In this document: in pieces, positions 1-9,006 of the stretch | Position numbering within the stretch: the stretch's first letter is position 1 | Layout of the letters: each line of letters starts with the position of its first letter | Assembly: GCA_963681975.1 (NCBI GenBank) | Contig: OY820613.1 | Span: 1,178,001 to 1,242,000, forward strand | Source: JANELJ01 sp024511395 | GTDB taxonomy: Bacteria; Pseudomonadota; Gammaproteobacteria; GRL18 | Length of the DNA stretch: 64,000 bases | Reading direction: 5' to 3' | The notes under the pieces: generated by a model | Database searches by the model: none | Told to the model about the DNA's origin: nothing | The model's input: only the letters and a program-made list of their open reading frames with translations | Position numbers and translations under genes: made by a program

Positions 1-93
1 AAATAAGTGGGTGAAATTAACTGCAATAAACGGTAAAATTACCTTTTCAGATCCGACAAATTTTTTTACCATCTAAGAGTCCGTTCAAACATA

Positions 94-1749
94 ATGACCA
101 AGTATATATTTATCACCGGAGGTGTAGTTTCCTCTCTGGGCAAGGGTATTGCCTCTGCCTCATTAGCCACATTGCTGGAAGCCAGGGGACTGAAAGTGAC
201 CCTGCTTAAACTGGATCCCTATATCAATGTTGACCCTGGAACCATGAGTCCGTTTCAGCATGGTGAGGTCTATGTCACCGAGGACGGCGCTGAAACTGAT
301 CTGGATCTGGGGCATTACGAACGTTTTGTACGCACCAATATGCGCCAGAGTAATAACTTTACTGCGGGCCGTGTTTATGAAAGTGTGCTGTCCAAGGAAC
401 GCCGGGGTAATTACTTGGGTGCCACGGTTCAGGTTATTCCCCATATTACTGATGAAATCAAGCAGCGCATTTACCTTGGTGCAGCGGATGCTGATATTGC
501 CATGATTGAAATCGGCGGCACCGTAGGGGATATTGAATCCCTGCCGTTTATGGAGGCTATCCGCCAGCTGGGTATTCAGATGGGCAGTGACAATACCCTT
601 TTTATGCACCTGACCCTGCTGCCTTATATACCCACTGCCGGTGAATTAAAAACCAAGCCTACACAGCACTCCGTTAAGGAATTACAGTCCATTGGTATTC
701 GTCCGGACATTCTGGTGTGTCGTGCGGATCGGGAAATCCCCGATGAAGAACGTCGTAAAATTGCCCTGTTTACCAATGTGGAAGAAAGGGGTGTTATATC
801 CGCCATTGATGTGGACAGTATTTACCGTATACCACTGCTATACCATGAGCAGAAACTGGATCAGCTGGTGGTGGAAAAACTGAAGCTGGATGTACCGGAT
901 GCCGATCTGTCCCAGTGGCAGGCTGTAGTTAATGCCCAGAAAAATCCACAGGGCGAAGTCAATGTAGCCATGGTGGGTAAATATGTGGATTTAACGGAAT
1001 CCTATAAATCCTTGTCTGAATCTTTAATCCATGCCGGCATTCATACTTCCACCCGCGTAAAAATTACCTATGTGGATTCAGAAGAAATTGAAAAGAACGA
1101 CACCGACTGCCTCAAAGCAATGGATGCCATTCTGGTTCCCGGTGGTTTTGGCAACCGGGGTGTAGAAGGCAAGACACTGGCTGCTCAGTATGCCCGGGAA
1201 AACAAGGTGCCTTATCTGGGGATCTGTCTGGGTATGCAGGTGGCCGTTATTGAATATGCCCGTCATGTAGCTCAACTGGACAAGGCCCATAGTACTGAAT
1301 TTGACCCTCAGACACCTAATCCGGTTATTGCCCTGATCACTGAATGGCAAAGAGAAGATGGTACCATTGAAGTACGTGATGAAAATACCGATCTGGGCGG
1401 TACCATGCGCTTGGGCGGTCAGCCCTGTAAACTGGCAGCCGGTTCCAGGGTTAAGGAAATTTACGGTAAAGAAGTGATTGTGGAACGACACCGTCACCGC
1501 TATGAGTTTAATAACCAGTACCGTAAACCGCTGGCTAATGCCGGTTTAATTTTCTCCGGTATTTCCTTGGATGAAAATTTGGTGGAAGTAGTAGAAGTGG
1601 CCGATCACCCTTGGTTTGTGGCCTGTCAGTTCCATCCTGAATTTACCTCCACGCCCAGAGACGGTCATCCTCTGTTTACCAGTTATATTAACCAGGCCCG
1701 TGTCAGTGCCGGACTGGAAATAGTCAATAAAGAAGGAAAACTGTTTTAA
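94..1749 (+). CDS. pyrG: CTP synthase
   Basis: CTP synthase makes CTP from UTP, ATP and glutamine in the cytoplasm. The protein has 551 residues, close to the 545 of E. coli PyrG. The N-terminal synthetase domain (about 1-270) opens with the P-loop-like GGVVSSLGKGI. The C-terminal class I glutamine amidotransferase domain has the LVPGGFG turn near 350, the nucleophile Cys378 in YLGICLGMQ, and HPEF near 515 completing the triad. The ATG at 94 fits the family N-terminus (MTKYIFITGG), although the ribosome site upstream is weak. The TAA overlaps the kdsA ATG by one base, so the two are translationally coupled. The gene looks intact. Confidence 0.98.
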   Translation: MTKYIFITGGVVSSLGKGIASASLATLLEARGLKVTLLKLDPYINVDPGTMSPFQHGEVYVTEDGAETDLDLGHYERFVRTNMRQSNNFTAGRVYESVLSKERRGNYLGATVQVIPHITDEIKQRIYLGAADADIAMIEIGGTVGDIESLPFMEAIRQLGIQMGSDNTLFMHLTLLPYIPTAGELKTKPTQHSVKELQSIGIRPDILVCRADREIPDEERRKIALFTNVEERGVISAIDVDSIYRIPLLYHEQKLDQLVVEKLKLDVPDADLSQWQAVVNAQKNPQGEVNVAMVGKYVDLTESYKSLSESLIHAGIHTSTRVKITYVDSEEIEKNDTDCLKAMDAILVPGGFGNRGVEGKTLAAQYARENKVPYLGICLGMQVAVIEYARHVAQLDKAHSTEFDPQTPNPVIALITEWQREDGTIEVRDENTDLGGTMRLGGQPCKLAAGSRVKEIYGKEVIVERHRHRYEFNNQYRKPLANAGLIFSGISLDENLVEVVEVADHPWFVACQFHPEFTSTPRDGHPLFTSYINQARVSAGLEIVNKEGKLF

Positions 1750-2582
1750 TGAAACTTTGCGGTTTTGAAGCCGGTCTGGATCAACCTCTGTTTTTAATTG
1801 CCGGTCCCTGCGTGATAGAAAGTGAGCAGATGGCCATGTCCACCGCCGAGCAGTTAAAACGGATCACCGAACAACTGGGCATTTCTTTTATTTATAAGTC
1901 CTCATTTGACAAGGCTAACCGTACCTCCAGCCAGAGCTACCGTGGTCCCGGTATGGCAGAAGGTCTGCGCACTCTGCAAAAAGTTAAACAGGAACTGAAC
2001 TTGCCTATACTTACCGATGTCCATGAAGACACTCCCCTGGATGAAGTCGCCGAGGTCGTCGATGTTTTACAGACCCCGGCTTTTTTATGCCGTCAGACCA
2101 ATTTTATCAAACAGGTGGCAGTAGTCGGCAAGCCGGTGAATATTAAGAAGGGTCAGTTTCTGGCACCCTGGGAGATGAAAAATGTTATCGATAAGGCCAG
2201 AGAAACCGGTAACAAACAGATAATGGCCTGTGAACGCGGGGTCAGTTTTGGTTACAACAACCTAGTGTCCGATATGCGCTCACTAGCGGTCATGCGTGAA
2301 ACCGGCTGTCCGGTGGTTTATGATGCCACTCATTCCGTACAGCAGCCGGGCGGCCTGGGCGGCTGCTCCGGCGGCAACCGGGAATTTGTGCCGGTACTGG
2401 CTCGAGCTGCTGTGGCCAGCGGTGTATCCGGACTGTTTATGGAGACTCATCCAGACCCGGAAAAGGCTCTGAGTGACGGTCCCAATTCTTGGCCCCTGGA
2501 TAAAATGAGCGATTTAATCAAAACATTAATGGATATAGACCAGCTGGTAAAATCTGGGGTGTTTGCAGAAGATACTTTGTAA
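1749..2582 (+). CDS. kdsA: 3-deoxy-8-phosphooctulonate synthase
   Basis: KdsA condenses phosphoenolpyruvate with arabinose 5-phosphate to give KDO 8-phosphate, the precursor of the lipopolysaccharide inner-core sugar, so the cell makes or made a Gram-negative outer membrane. The protein has 277 residues (E. coli about 284), with the family motifs GPCVIES near residue 20, DKANRTS near 55 and ACERG near 165. The start codon overlaps the pyrG stop (TAATG), and eno follows after 71 bp. The pyrG-kdsA-eno order is common in gammaproteobacteria. The gene looks intact. Confidence 0.98.
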   Translation: MKLCGFEAGLDQPLFLIAGPCVIESEQMAMSTAEQLKRITEQLGISFIYKSSFDKANRTSSQSYRGPGMAEGLRTLQKVKQELNLPILTDVHEDTPLDEVAEVVDVLQTPAFLCRQTNFIKQVAVVGKPVNIKKGQFLAPWEMKNVIDKARETGNKQIMACERGVSFGYNNLVSDMRSLAVMRETGCPVVYDATHSVQQPGGLGGCSGGNREFVPVLARAAVASGVSGLFMETHPDPEKALSDGPNSWPLDKMSDLIKTLMDIDQLVKSGVFAEDTL

Positions 2583-2653
2583 TTTAAAAAGCCATTAAAA
2601 AGTAATTAAAAAATTTATACACAATTAAACCAAATAAAACTTAAGGAAAACCA

Positions 2654-3943
2654 ATGTCAGATTTAACAATTGTTGACGTAAAAGCAAGAGAAGTAATGGA
2701 TTCCCGCGGCAACCCAACCGTTGAAGCGGATGTGATTTTAGAAGGCGGTGCCATGGGAAGAGCGATTGTACCGTCGGGTGCATCGACCGGCGCCAGAGAA
2801 ACTATTGAACTGCGTGACGGCGATAAGTCCCGTTTCCTGGGTAAAGGCGTTTTAAATGCCGTAAACAATGTGAACGATGAAATTAAAGATGCTGTCGTAG
2901 GTATGAGTGCTGACGATCAGAGTGGCATTGATAATAAAATGATTGAACTGGACGGTACTGAAAATAAAGACCGTCTGGGTGCCAATGCCATACTGGCTGT
3001 TTCTCTGGCTGCAGCTCATGCTGCCGCTAATGCCAACGGCATACCACTTTACCAGCAGCTTGGCGGTGAAGGTCCCTTTACTATGCCCGTACCCATGATG
3101 AATATTATTAATGGTGGTGAACACGCCGATAATAATGTGGATATTCAGGAATTTATGATCCTGCCCACCGGTGCACCTTCCATGGCTGAAGCGGTACGTT
3201 ATGGTGCAGAAGTATTTCATGCTTTAAAGAAAGTACTAAGCAGCAAGGGTATGAATACCGCAGTAGGTGATGAAGGGGGCTTTGCACCTGATCTGCCTTC
3301 TAATGAAGCGGCTATTGAAGTCATACTGGAAGCTATTGAAGCCGCCGGTTATAAGGCGGGTGAAGATATCTTTATCGGTATTGATGCAGCCAGCTCTGAA
3401 TTTTACAAAGACGGTAAATATATTCTTGCCTCAGAAAATAAATCTCTGACTTCCGCTGAAATGGTGGATTATCTGGCCAACTGGGTAGAAAAATATCCAT
3501 TAATTACCGTAGAAGATGGTCTGGATGAAAATGACTGGGAAGGCTGGAAACTGTTAACCGAACGTCTGGGCAAAAAAGTCCAGCTGGTGGGTGATGATTT
3601 ATATGTCACTAATCCTAAAATCTTTAAAGAAGGTATTGATAAGGGTATAGCTAACTCCATCCTGATTAAAGTTAACCAGATTGGCACCCTTACCGAAACC
3701 CTGGAAGCCATTCAAATGGCCAAAGACGCCGGCTATACCGCTGTGGTTTCTCACCGCTCCGGTGAAACAGAAGATACTACCATTGCCGATCTGGCGGTGG
3801 CGACTTCCTGTGGTCAGATTAAAACCGGTTCCCTGTCCCGCTCTGACCGGATTGCCAAGTATAACCAGCTGATCCGCATCAGTGAACAACTGGGTGATAA
3901 GGCGGTTTATCCCGGTAAAGACACCTTCTATAATCTGAAGTAA
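2654..3943 (+). CDS. eno: Enolase
   Basis: Enolase interconverts 2-phosphoglycerate and phosphoenolpyruvate in glycolysis and gluconeogenesis, and in many gammaproteobacteria it is also part of the RNA degradosome. It has 429 residues (E. coli 432). Visible family features are DSRGNPTVEADV at the N-terminus, the metal and active-site segments VEDGLDENDW and GDDLYVTN, and the signature SHRSGETEDT near residue 367. An AAGGAAAA ribosome site lies just before the ATG. It is followed 34 bp later by ftsB, the usual neighbour. The gene is intact. Confidence 0.98.
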   Translation: MSDLTIVDVKAREVMDSRGNPTVEADVILEGGAMGRAIVPSGASTGARETIELRDGDKSRFLGKGVLNAVNNVNDEIKDAVVGMSADDQSGIDNKMIELDGTENKDRLGANAILAVSLAAAHAAANANGIPLYQQLGGEGPFTMPVPMMNIINGGEHADNNVDIQEFMILPTGAPSMAEAVRYGAEVFHALKKVLSSKGMNTAVGDEGGFAPDLPSNEAAIEVILEAIEAAGYKAGEDIFIGIDAASSEFYKDGKYILASENKSLTSAEMVDYLANWVEKYPLITVEDGLDENDWEGWKLLTERLGKKVQLVGDDLYVTNPKIFKEGIDKGIANSILIKVNQIGTLTETLEAIQMAKDAGYTAVVSHRSGETEDTTIADLAVATSCGQIKTGSLSRSDRIAKYNQLIRISEQLGDKAVYPGKDTFYNLK

Positions 3944-3977
3944 GAACTGGGCTTGAGCTAACTGGAGGAAATCTGGA

Positions 3978-4253
3978 ATGAACTATGTCATAGCCCTGCT
4001 GGTGGCACTGATTCTTATCCTCCAGTACGATCTATGGGTCGGTAAAGGCAGCATACAGGAAGTTCGTGAACTGGAGAGCGCTATTAAGTCCCAGAGCGAA
4101 GAAAACCGTCTGCTTAAAGAACGTAATGATGCCCTGCGGGCAGAAGTGCGGGATTTAAAACCCGGCCTGGATGCCGTGGAAGAACGGGTTCGTATCGAAC
4201 TTGGTATGATCCGCCAGGATGAAATATTTTTTCATATCATTGAGAAGAAGTAG
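3978..4253 (+). CDS. ftsB: Cell division protein FtsB
   Basis: FtsB is a small single-pass inner-membrane protein of the FtsQLB divisome subcomplex, which triggers septal peptidoglycan synthesis. The 91-residue product has the expected plan: a short cytoplasmic start, one transmembrane helix at about residues 3-19 (YVIALLVALILILQYDLW), then a heptad-rich periplasmic coiled coil at about 30-65. A GGAGGA ribosome site precedes the ATG. In E. coli eno-ftsB is followed by ispD, but here no ispD follows and the next gene is convergent. Size, topology and position after eno support the call. Confidence 0.93.
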   Translation: MNYVIALLVALILILQYDLWVGKGSIQEVRELESAIKSQSEENRLLKERNDALRAEVRDLKPGLDAVEERVRIELGMIRQDEIFFHIIEKK

Positions 4254-4296
4254 TCTGTTCTGACGTTTTTTAACCGCCTTCCTGTGGAGCTGCATT

Positions 4297-5142
4297 TCAT
4301 TCCTCTTCACCACCTACCGTAAAGGGTGTGACATACACCAGTAAGCCATACAACGTATTATCCAGATAGTGTAATTCCTTACTGCGCATTTTACGGTTCT
4401 GTTTAAAACGATAAACCTTATTAATGCAGTGACCTGCACTTAAAATCTGTGCCTCTGCTTCTACAGCAGACTCCGGGGTAATACCTTGTGCAAGTTTTTG
4501 ATCCAGAGCTTTATCGGTAACAGCCTGATCAGTCTGGGATTGTTTATCTGCAGAGGGCTGAGACAGAGGTTCACAGTGACTGGAAGCCAGGTTGACCTCC
4601 AGATGCAGAAAACGGGATACAGATAGTTTTAATTCACCTTCTGGCAAAAGGCTGTCGAACATATTGTCTGCAGTAATTTTAATGGGCAGGGCATAACGTC
4701 TGGAAAGTGAACGCTGAGTCCAGCCAAAATGAGCCAGTAAACGGTAATTGGGTGAGTAACGAAGATTGGCTGCAGAATCGGCCAGCTTATAGTGTTCTCT
4801 GGATAAAGCGCCAATCCCTTTATGCAAGGGTACAAACTGATGGCTGGAGAGATTATATTCAGCCAGAGCCGGTGTTTCATCAGTCAGAGGGCTGATGTCG
4901 CCTGTTAAACCCTGATCTTCTGGACGGCTCCAGTATTCATCCCGCATGCCCTGTTCATTTAACTGCCTGAACAGAAGGACTTCAACAATATAATACTGTT
5001 TTTTCTCTACTGGTTCAGTTTGTGCGGTATCAGGCTCACTGCTTGCTGTATTAGTCTCTGCTGGTTCAGCATAGCTGACCGCTGTACTTAACAGCAGACA
5101 AAGGCTTAGAAAACGGACGGTGTAATTGACAAGATTAGGCAT
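4297..5142 (-). CDS. CsiV-family protein (probable periplasmic, peptidoglycan-associated)
   Basis: A 281-residue protein with a clear N-terminal signal peptide (hydrophobic core about residues 10-24, cleavage likely after VSYA). A Thr/Glu-rich linker is followed by YYIVEVLLFRQ near residue 50, which resembles the opening of the CsiV family (Pfam PF10972, first described in Vibrio for cell-shape integrity under D-amino-acid stress). The C-terminal part has the recurrent LLAHFGWTQ and LHYLDNTLYGLLVYVTP segments also seen in that family. It is convergent with ftsB and lies just downstream of mutH on the same strand. Assignment is by motif recognition only; the role in this organism is inferred. 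Confidence 0.7.
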   Translation of the reverse strand: MPNLVNYTVRFLSLCLLLSTAVSYAEPAETNTASSEPDTAQTEPVEKKQYYIVEVLLFRQLNEQGMRDEYWSRPEDQGLTGDISPLTDETPALAEYNLSSHQFVPLHKGIGALSREHYKLADSAANLRYSPNYRLLAHFGWTQRSLSRRYALPIKITADNMFDSLLPEGELKLSVSRFLHLEVNLASSHCEPLSQPSADKQSQTDQAVTDKALDQKLAQGITPESAVEAEAQILSAGHCINKVYRFKQNRKMRSKELHYLDNTLYGLLVYVTPFTVGGEEE

Positions 5143-5214
5143 ATATCAGGTTCTCAAATTATATTGCCTCATTATCCTAAATAGGGCAGATGAAAGCCAT
5201 ACTTGTTGAAAAAT

Positions 5215-5898
5215 TTATATTTTAAAATTCTGATGCAATATCTGGTTAGTAAAAGCTGTTCTAAGATAAAACCCCCTTGGAAGCGTCTGTTTTCTTAGCC
5301 CATTACTACCAATGCCGGTAGTAATAGCCGAGGAATTGGCTGCCTTGGGACGGATCTGCAGGTATTCACCCTGATGCGCAGTAATGCTTTCTACCTGCCC
5401 CAGGCTAATAAGTTCCATAAAATCTTCCCAGTCGGTCTGCAGGACATCCATATTATCTTCGCCGGGTGACCATAAAAAACCATTACCCACTTTACGTTGT
5501 GAGAGGGGAATGTCCGGATTAGCTTCAACAGGCAACCAGAGTACTCTGGACAGTTTTTTAAAGACACAGGAGTCCTGCCACTGCAGACCAATATTATTCA
5601 GTAAAGGAACCGTACAGACATAAGTGGTTTCCCTGGCCTGATAATTACTGTTAAGAGGAATGGTTTTCAGTTCGATACCCAGGTTGACAAAGTCCGGTTC
5701 AGACAGATTGCCGGCGGAAGTACCCAGTAAACACTCCAGTAACTGTCCGATCCAGCCCTTGTCACGTCGTAAATCAGGCGGTACTGTCCAGTTAACTGAG
5801 TCGGCCAGTTGCTGCAGAGATTGCCCGGCAATATTCCTGCACAAAGACATCAGTTCGGCTTCAGATTGTGGTGTAGTCTGTTTTTCTGACATAAGCAT
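5215..5898 (-). CDS. mutH: DNA mismatch repair endonuclease MutH
   Basis: MutH nicks the unmethylated strand at hemimethylated GATC sites after activation by MutS and MutL, which gives mismatch repair its strand choice. The 227-residue product (E. coli 229) carries the catalytic D-E-K set as Asp69, Glu76 and Lys78 within DFVNLGIELKTIP, and the conserved tail segment LPRGFYLRTAFTN. MLM gives two alternative ATG starts, 5898 and 5892; neither has a strong ribosome site. MutH occurs only in Gammaproteobacteria that use Dam-directed repair, so a dam gene is expected elsewhere. The gene looks intact, in contrast to the damaged start of mutL at 49.6 kb. Confidence 0.95.
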   Translation of the reverse strand: MLMSEKQTTPQSEAELMSLCRNIAGQSLQQLADSVNWTVPPDLRRDKGWIGQLLECLLGTSAGNLSEPDFVNLGIELKTIPLNSNYQARETTYVCTVPLLNNIGLQWQDSCVFKKLSRVLWLPVEANPDIPLSQRKVGNGFLWSPGEDNMDVLQTDWEDFMELISLGQVESITAHQGEYLQIRPKAANSSAITTGIGSNGLRKQTLPRGFYLRTAFTNQILHQNFKI

Positions 5899-5904
5899 AA
5901 ACCT

Positions 5905-5936
5905 AAAAAAAGCCCCAACCTGTACAGGATGGGGCT
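5905..5936 (-). terminator. Rho-independent terminator after the YccA-type gene
   Basis: On the minus strand a 7-bp GC-rich stem (AGCCCCA pairing with TGGGGCT), extended by the inner palindrome CCTGTACAGG, is followed directly by a run of six to seven T. It sits between the YccA-like gene and mutH, so it separates their transcription. Confidence 0.9.
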
Positions 5937-5976
5937 TGTGCTTTGGATTACTGTTTAGTTGCTAAATTAATAAATA

Positions 5977-6657
5977 TTAATCATCACCGCCCATAAAGAA
6001 TTGCAGCAGGTTTAATAAGTGCATTAATAATGCAAATATTGAAGTGTACAGAGCAACTGTCATAGTAATATAGTTGGTTTCACCACCATGTACCATGGCA
6101 CTGCTTTCATATAAAATACCTGCGGAAAGTAATAATACCATGGCCGCTGATATAGCCAGGCTTAAAGCAGGAATTTCCAGAAAGATATTCAGCACAATAG
6201 CGGCCAGCATGACTAGGAAACCGACCATTAAAAAGCCGCCCATAAAGCTGAAGTTTTTACGGCTTACCAGAGCATAGCCGGACAGGCCTAAAAATATCAC
6301 ACCAGTCAGACCAAAGGCTGTGGTCACTATCTGTGAGCCGTTAGGCAGTGCCAGGTAAAGGCTTAAAATAGGCCCCAGGATATAACCCATGGCACCGGTA
6401 AAGGCAAATATGGCCACCAGACCCATAGCGCTGTTGCGCAGTGCTTTAATCACAAATGGACCACCCAGAAACACAACCAGTATAATCAGCCAGTGTACGG
6501 GCTGGGCATTGGTCATCATGGCGAAGCCAGCCGTTAAGGCGCTGAAAAGTATGGTCATGGATAATAAAGTATAAGTATTTCTTATGACTTTATTGGTTGC
6601 CAGTACACTGTCCGCAGAACGGGCCGTGGAACGGGCAACATTAACGTATTGGTTCAT
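5977..6657 (-). CDS. Bax inhibitor-1/YccA family membrane protein
   Basis: An inner-membrane protein of the Bax inhibitor-1 family. The best known bacterial member, YccA of E. coli, binds the FtsH-HflKC protease complex and slows membrane-protein degradation. The 226-residue sequence has about seven hydrophobic helices from residue 28 onward, ending in the family-typical ALYTSIFALLMHLLNLLQ near the C-terminus. A strong AGGAGG ribosome site lies 8-9 bases before the ATG. Its possible partners hflK and hflC are also in this window at 54.6-56.6 kb. Family assignment is firm; the interaction is known only for the E. coli protein. Confidence 0.92.
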   Translation of the reverse strand: MNQYVNVARSTARSADSVLATNKVIRNTYTLLSMTILFSALTAGFAMMTNAQPVHWLIILVVFLGGPFVIKALRNSAMGLVAIFAFTGAMGYILGPILSLYLALPNGSQIVTTAFGLTGVIFLGLSGYALVSRKNFSFMGGFLMVGFLVMLAAIVLNIFLEIPALSLAISAAMVLLLSAGILYESSAMVHGGETNYITMTVALYTSIFALLMHLLNLLQFFMGGDD

Positions 6658-6715
6658 TTTATTTATACCTCCTAAGTATTTGTTTTTTTAGAGCTGTCGG
6701 TATTATTAGGTTTTG

Positions 6716-6800
6716 TTTCCAGTTTGCCTGTAATATGCTGTCTAAGACAATATAAATCAAGGAAAATTCACTTTTTTTATTAAATACTGCAAACTGGAAA
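6716..6800. repeat. 12-bp inverted repeat upstream of the YccA-type gene
   Basis: TTTCCAGTTTGC at 6716-6727 is repeated exactly in inverse orientation at 6789-6800, with a 61-base spacer. Within and just beyond it, AAGACAATATAAAT occurs twice in direct orientation (about 6744 and 6806). This AT-rich region between the YccA-like gene and tRNA-Ser could be an operator or a structured leader. Nothing else recognisable is present. Confidence 0.5.
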
Positions 6801-6921
6801 ACAGAAAAAGACAATATAAATTAATAAAATTCAAATCAGTTTGAATGGATACATCCAAAAAATTATTTTAAGGGCTGGTATTTAAAAAAAAGGTTGTTTA
6901 TAATGCCCACACTTTATACGT

Positions 6922-7011
6922 GGTGGGCTGGCTGAGTGGCTGAAAGCACCGGTCTTGAAAACCGGCAACGGGTTAAACCGTTCGGGGGTTCAAATCCCTC
7001 GCCCATCGCCA
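6922..7011 (+). tRNA. tRNA-Ser (anticodon UGA)
   Basis: The 90-nt sequence folds as a class II tRNA. The acceptor stem GGTGGGC pairs with GCCCATC. The anticodon stem CCGGT/ACCGG encloses the loop CTTGAAA with anticodon TGA at 6956-6958. There is a long variable arm, a GGTTCAAAT T-loop, discriminator G and an encoded CCA (7009-7011). A TATAAT box at 6899-6904 lies about 20 bases upstream and may be the -10 element; no good -35 box was seen. Confidence 0.96.
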
Positions 7012-7182
7012 TTTTCCCTGTGTTTAAAATTTCTTCCTAAACGCTGTTAAACCTTCCCAAGTCTTTAACTTTTCTGAATTTTTATGTTCCATGTTCTTGT
7101 TCTGGCTTATTGTTTATAAACACGTTAAAATTGTTTTATAAGAATTAAATATAACACTATTATTATTGTTTTTACATAAATA

Positions 7183-7877
7183 GTCCACCCTGAATAAAAC
7201 ATATAGTATTGATTTATAAAGAAATATTGCTTGATTGTGGGTGTTAAATTTGAAGGTTTTTGGTAAAATAAGCCTTATTACCTTGCAAATTTCCAGACCA
7301 AAATGAAGCCAAAGAAACAGCCAAAAATACCTCAGGAAGAGCTGTTCAGGATGCGCCTTGAAAACATGCTGGACATAAACCATGAGTTGATTAAGTTATC
7401 AAAACACATAGACCGGGAAAGTCTTGATAAAGAATGGGGTGCTCTGTTTGTATCCACTAAAGGTGCTGGAACAAATAAAACAGTTTACAGCCGTACAACC
7501 GGAACAGTGCTTTGTTGACCGGGGTTATTGTGGACATGAAGTAAAAGACACTAAAGTTTTCATCTCAGGTCAGAAGCGAGGCGTTACCCGAAGTATTAAA
7601 AAGGCATTAAAACGGCGCAGTGCGATTGAGCCTGAAATCGGTCATATGAAAAACGATGGCCGTTTAGACCGCTGCTACCTCAAAGGTGCAGTCGGTGATG
7701 CCATTAATGTGGTTATGGTAGCCGCTGGACATAACTTAAGAAAGATCCTCAATAAGCTCCGGCTTTTGTGGCTCAAAATTATTTCCGGTTTGATGGGGTC
7801 TTTTATCAAACCGGGGAAATCAGCTGCTTTAAACCTGGCTTGATGTCAGGCTTAAAACGGTATTATTCAGGTTGAAC
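7183..7877 (+). mobile_element. IS5-family element, copy A, internally deleted
   Basis: Both termini of the 1,498-bp element are present (GTCCACCCTGAAT at the left, inverse of GTTCAACCTGAAT at the right), but only 695 bp remain. About 800 bp are missing between AAAGGTGCT and GGAACAAATAAAAC, joined at a 2-base overlap (CT). Left flank is TAAATA, right flank TATTTA, so no direct target duplication. The copy sits inside an older IS4-type transposase remnant whose reading frame continues at its right edge. Confidence 0.93.
7303..7843 (+). pseudogene. IS5-family transposase, copy A, deleted and frameshifted
   Basis: The first 55 codons match the 447-aa transposase of the intact copies. The frame is then lost at the deletion junction near 7465 and resumes in another frame with VDRGYCGHEV and the catalytic Glu segment RRSAIEPEIGH. 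The first catalytic Asp (DTTVQEK region) is deleted, so no active protein is possible. Confidence 0.92.
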
Positions 7878-8291
7878 TATTTAAAGAGTGCAAGTCTCAT
7901 AATAACTTGCAGGGGTTCCAAACCAGTAATCCCGCATTGATGGAAGCTTTGGTTTGGAGCAGTTTAATCGCGACGATTCTGAAACGATTTATATGTAGTA
8001 GCATAGAACAATTTTGCCAAATGGCGATGTCAATGTTGACGGTCTCCAAAACAACCGTTTACTGGTGGTATTCATTATTGGAATCCATTGTTAACCATAA
8101 ACGAAAACAATTAACGGATGTGCTTGAAAGAACATATTTTTTCCTGAAAGAAAATGCTGGCAGAGCTCATCCTAAACGAGATAAGTCTACTGGACTTTAT
8201 CAGTTCGGTGTAGAACCTAATATTGGAGTTACATCCTGATGGGTAAACTATTGAAACGAAATGATAAAATCCTTAAAGACATACCTATGAT
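7878..8291 (+). mobile_element. IS4-family-like element remnant (3-prime part)
   Basis: Directly after copy A, an open frame runs to the stop at 8237-8239 and resembles the C-terminal end of IS4-family DDE transposases (FKECKSHNNLQG, then NPALMEALVWSSLIATILKR). The upstream part is missing, and copy A lies at the break. About 50 bp of non-coding tail follow. The last 115-125 bp occur again in inverse orientation at 15817-15941, which fixes the element end near the sequence CATAGGTATGT. The family call rests on the ALVW-SSL-LKR type motif and is moderately sure. Confidence 0.7.
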
Positions 8292-8343
8292 CTCATACTA
8301 ATAAACAGGTAATCTAATTTTCTGCCTGAAGGGTTTGGTTTAA

Positions 8344-8982
8344 GTGATAAAAGTTTTACTGGTTGATGACCATGAGTTGGTTCGTACAGGGATCCGTCGA
8401 CTGATTGAAGACATTAAAGGTCTTGAAGTGGTTGGCGAAGTTGAAACAGGTGAAGCTGCCATAGATTTTGCCAAAGATCAGCATGTTGACGTGGTCTTAA
8501 TGGATCTGAATATGCCCGGTATTGGCGGTCTGGAAGCAACCCGCCGACTGATTGCCAAAGACAAACACCTGAAAATTATTGTTGTTACCGTACATAATAC
8601 TGAACCGTTTCCCCAGCAATTATTTAAAGCCGGTGCCATGGGCTATCTGACCAAGGGCTGTAATATCGAAGAAATTGTCCACGCCATTAAAGAAGTCTTT
8701 TATGGCCGTCGCTATATTTCAGTTGATATTGCTCAGCAGATGGCCATGAATCTTCAGCCTGAAGATGAAAACCCCTTTGATAAACTGTCCCAGCGTGAAA
8801 TGCAGGTCATGATGATGAGTATGCAGGGCATGAAAGGGCAGGAGATTTCCGAGCAGCTTAATCTCAGTCCCAAAACTATTTCCACTTATCGTTACCGTCT
8901 GTTTGAAAAAATGAATGTTTCCAACGATGTGGAACTGACCCGTCTTGCTATGCAGTATGGTCTGATTGACGACTCTATATAA
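8344..8982 (+). CDS. uvrY: Response regulator UvrY/GacA
   Basis: UvrY/GacA is the DNA-binding response regulator paired with the BarA/GacS sensor kinase; in gammaproteobacteria it drives small RNAs of the Csr/Rsm system. The 212-residue protein has a receiver domain at about 1-120 (acidic DDH at 8-10, phospho-acceptor Asp54 in VVLMDLNMPG, Lys near 105) and a LuxR-type helix-turn-helix at about 145-205 (LSQREMQVMMM, LSPKTISTYRYRL). It starts with GTG and has a GAAGG-type ribosome site upstream. It is followed 24 bp later by uvrC, the classical gammaproteobacterial order. An IS4-type remnant ends 52 bp before the start, so the native promoter may be altered. Confidence 0.96.
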   Translation: MIKVLLVDDHELVRTGIRRLIEDIKGLEVVGEVETGEAAIDFAKDQHVDVVLMDLNMPGIGGLEATRRLIAKDKHLKIIVVTVHNTEPFPQQLFKAGAMGYLTKGCNIEEIVHAIKEVFYGRRYISVDIAQQMAMNLQPEDENPFDKLSQREMQVMMMSMQGMKGQEISEQLNLSPKTISTYRYRLFEKMNVSNDVELTRLAMQYGLIDDSI

Positions 8983-9006
8983 CTCTGGTTGTTAAAACAC
9001 TCCAGT

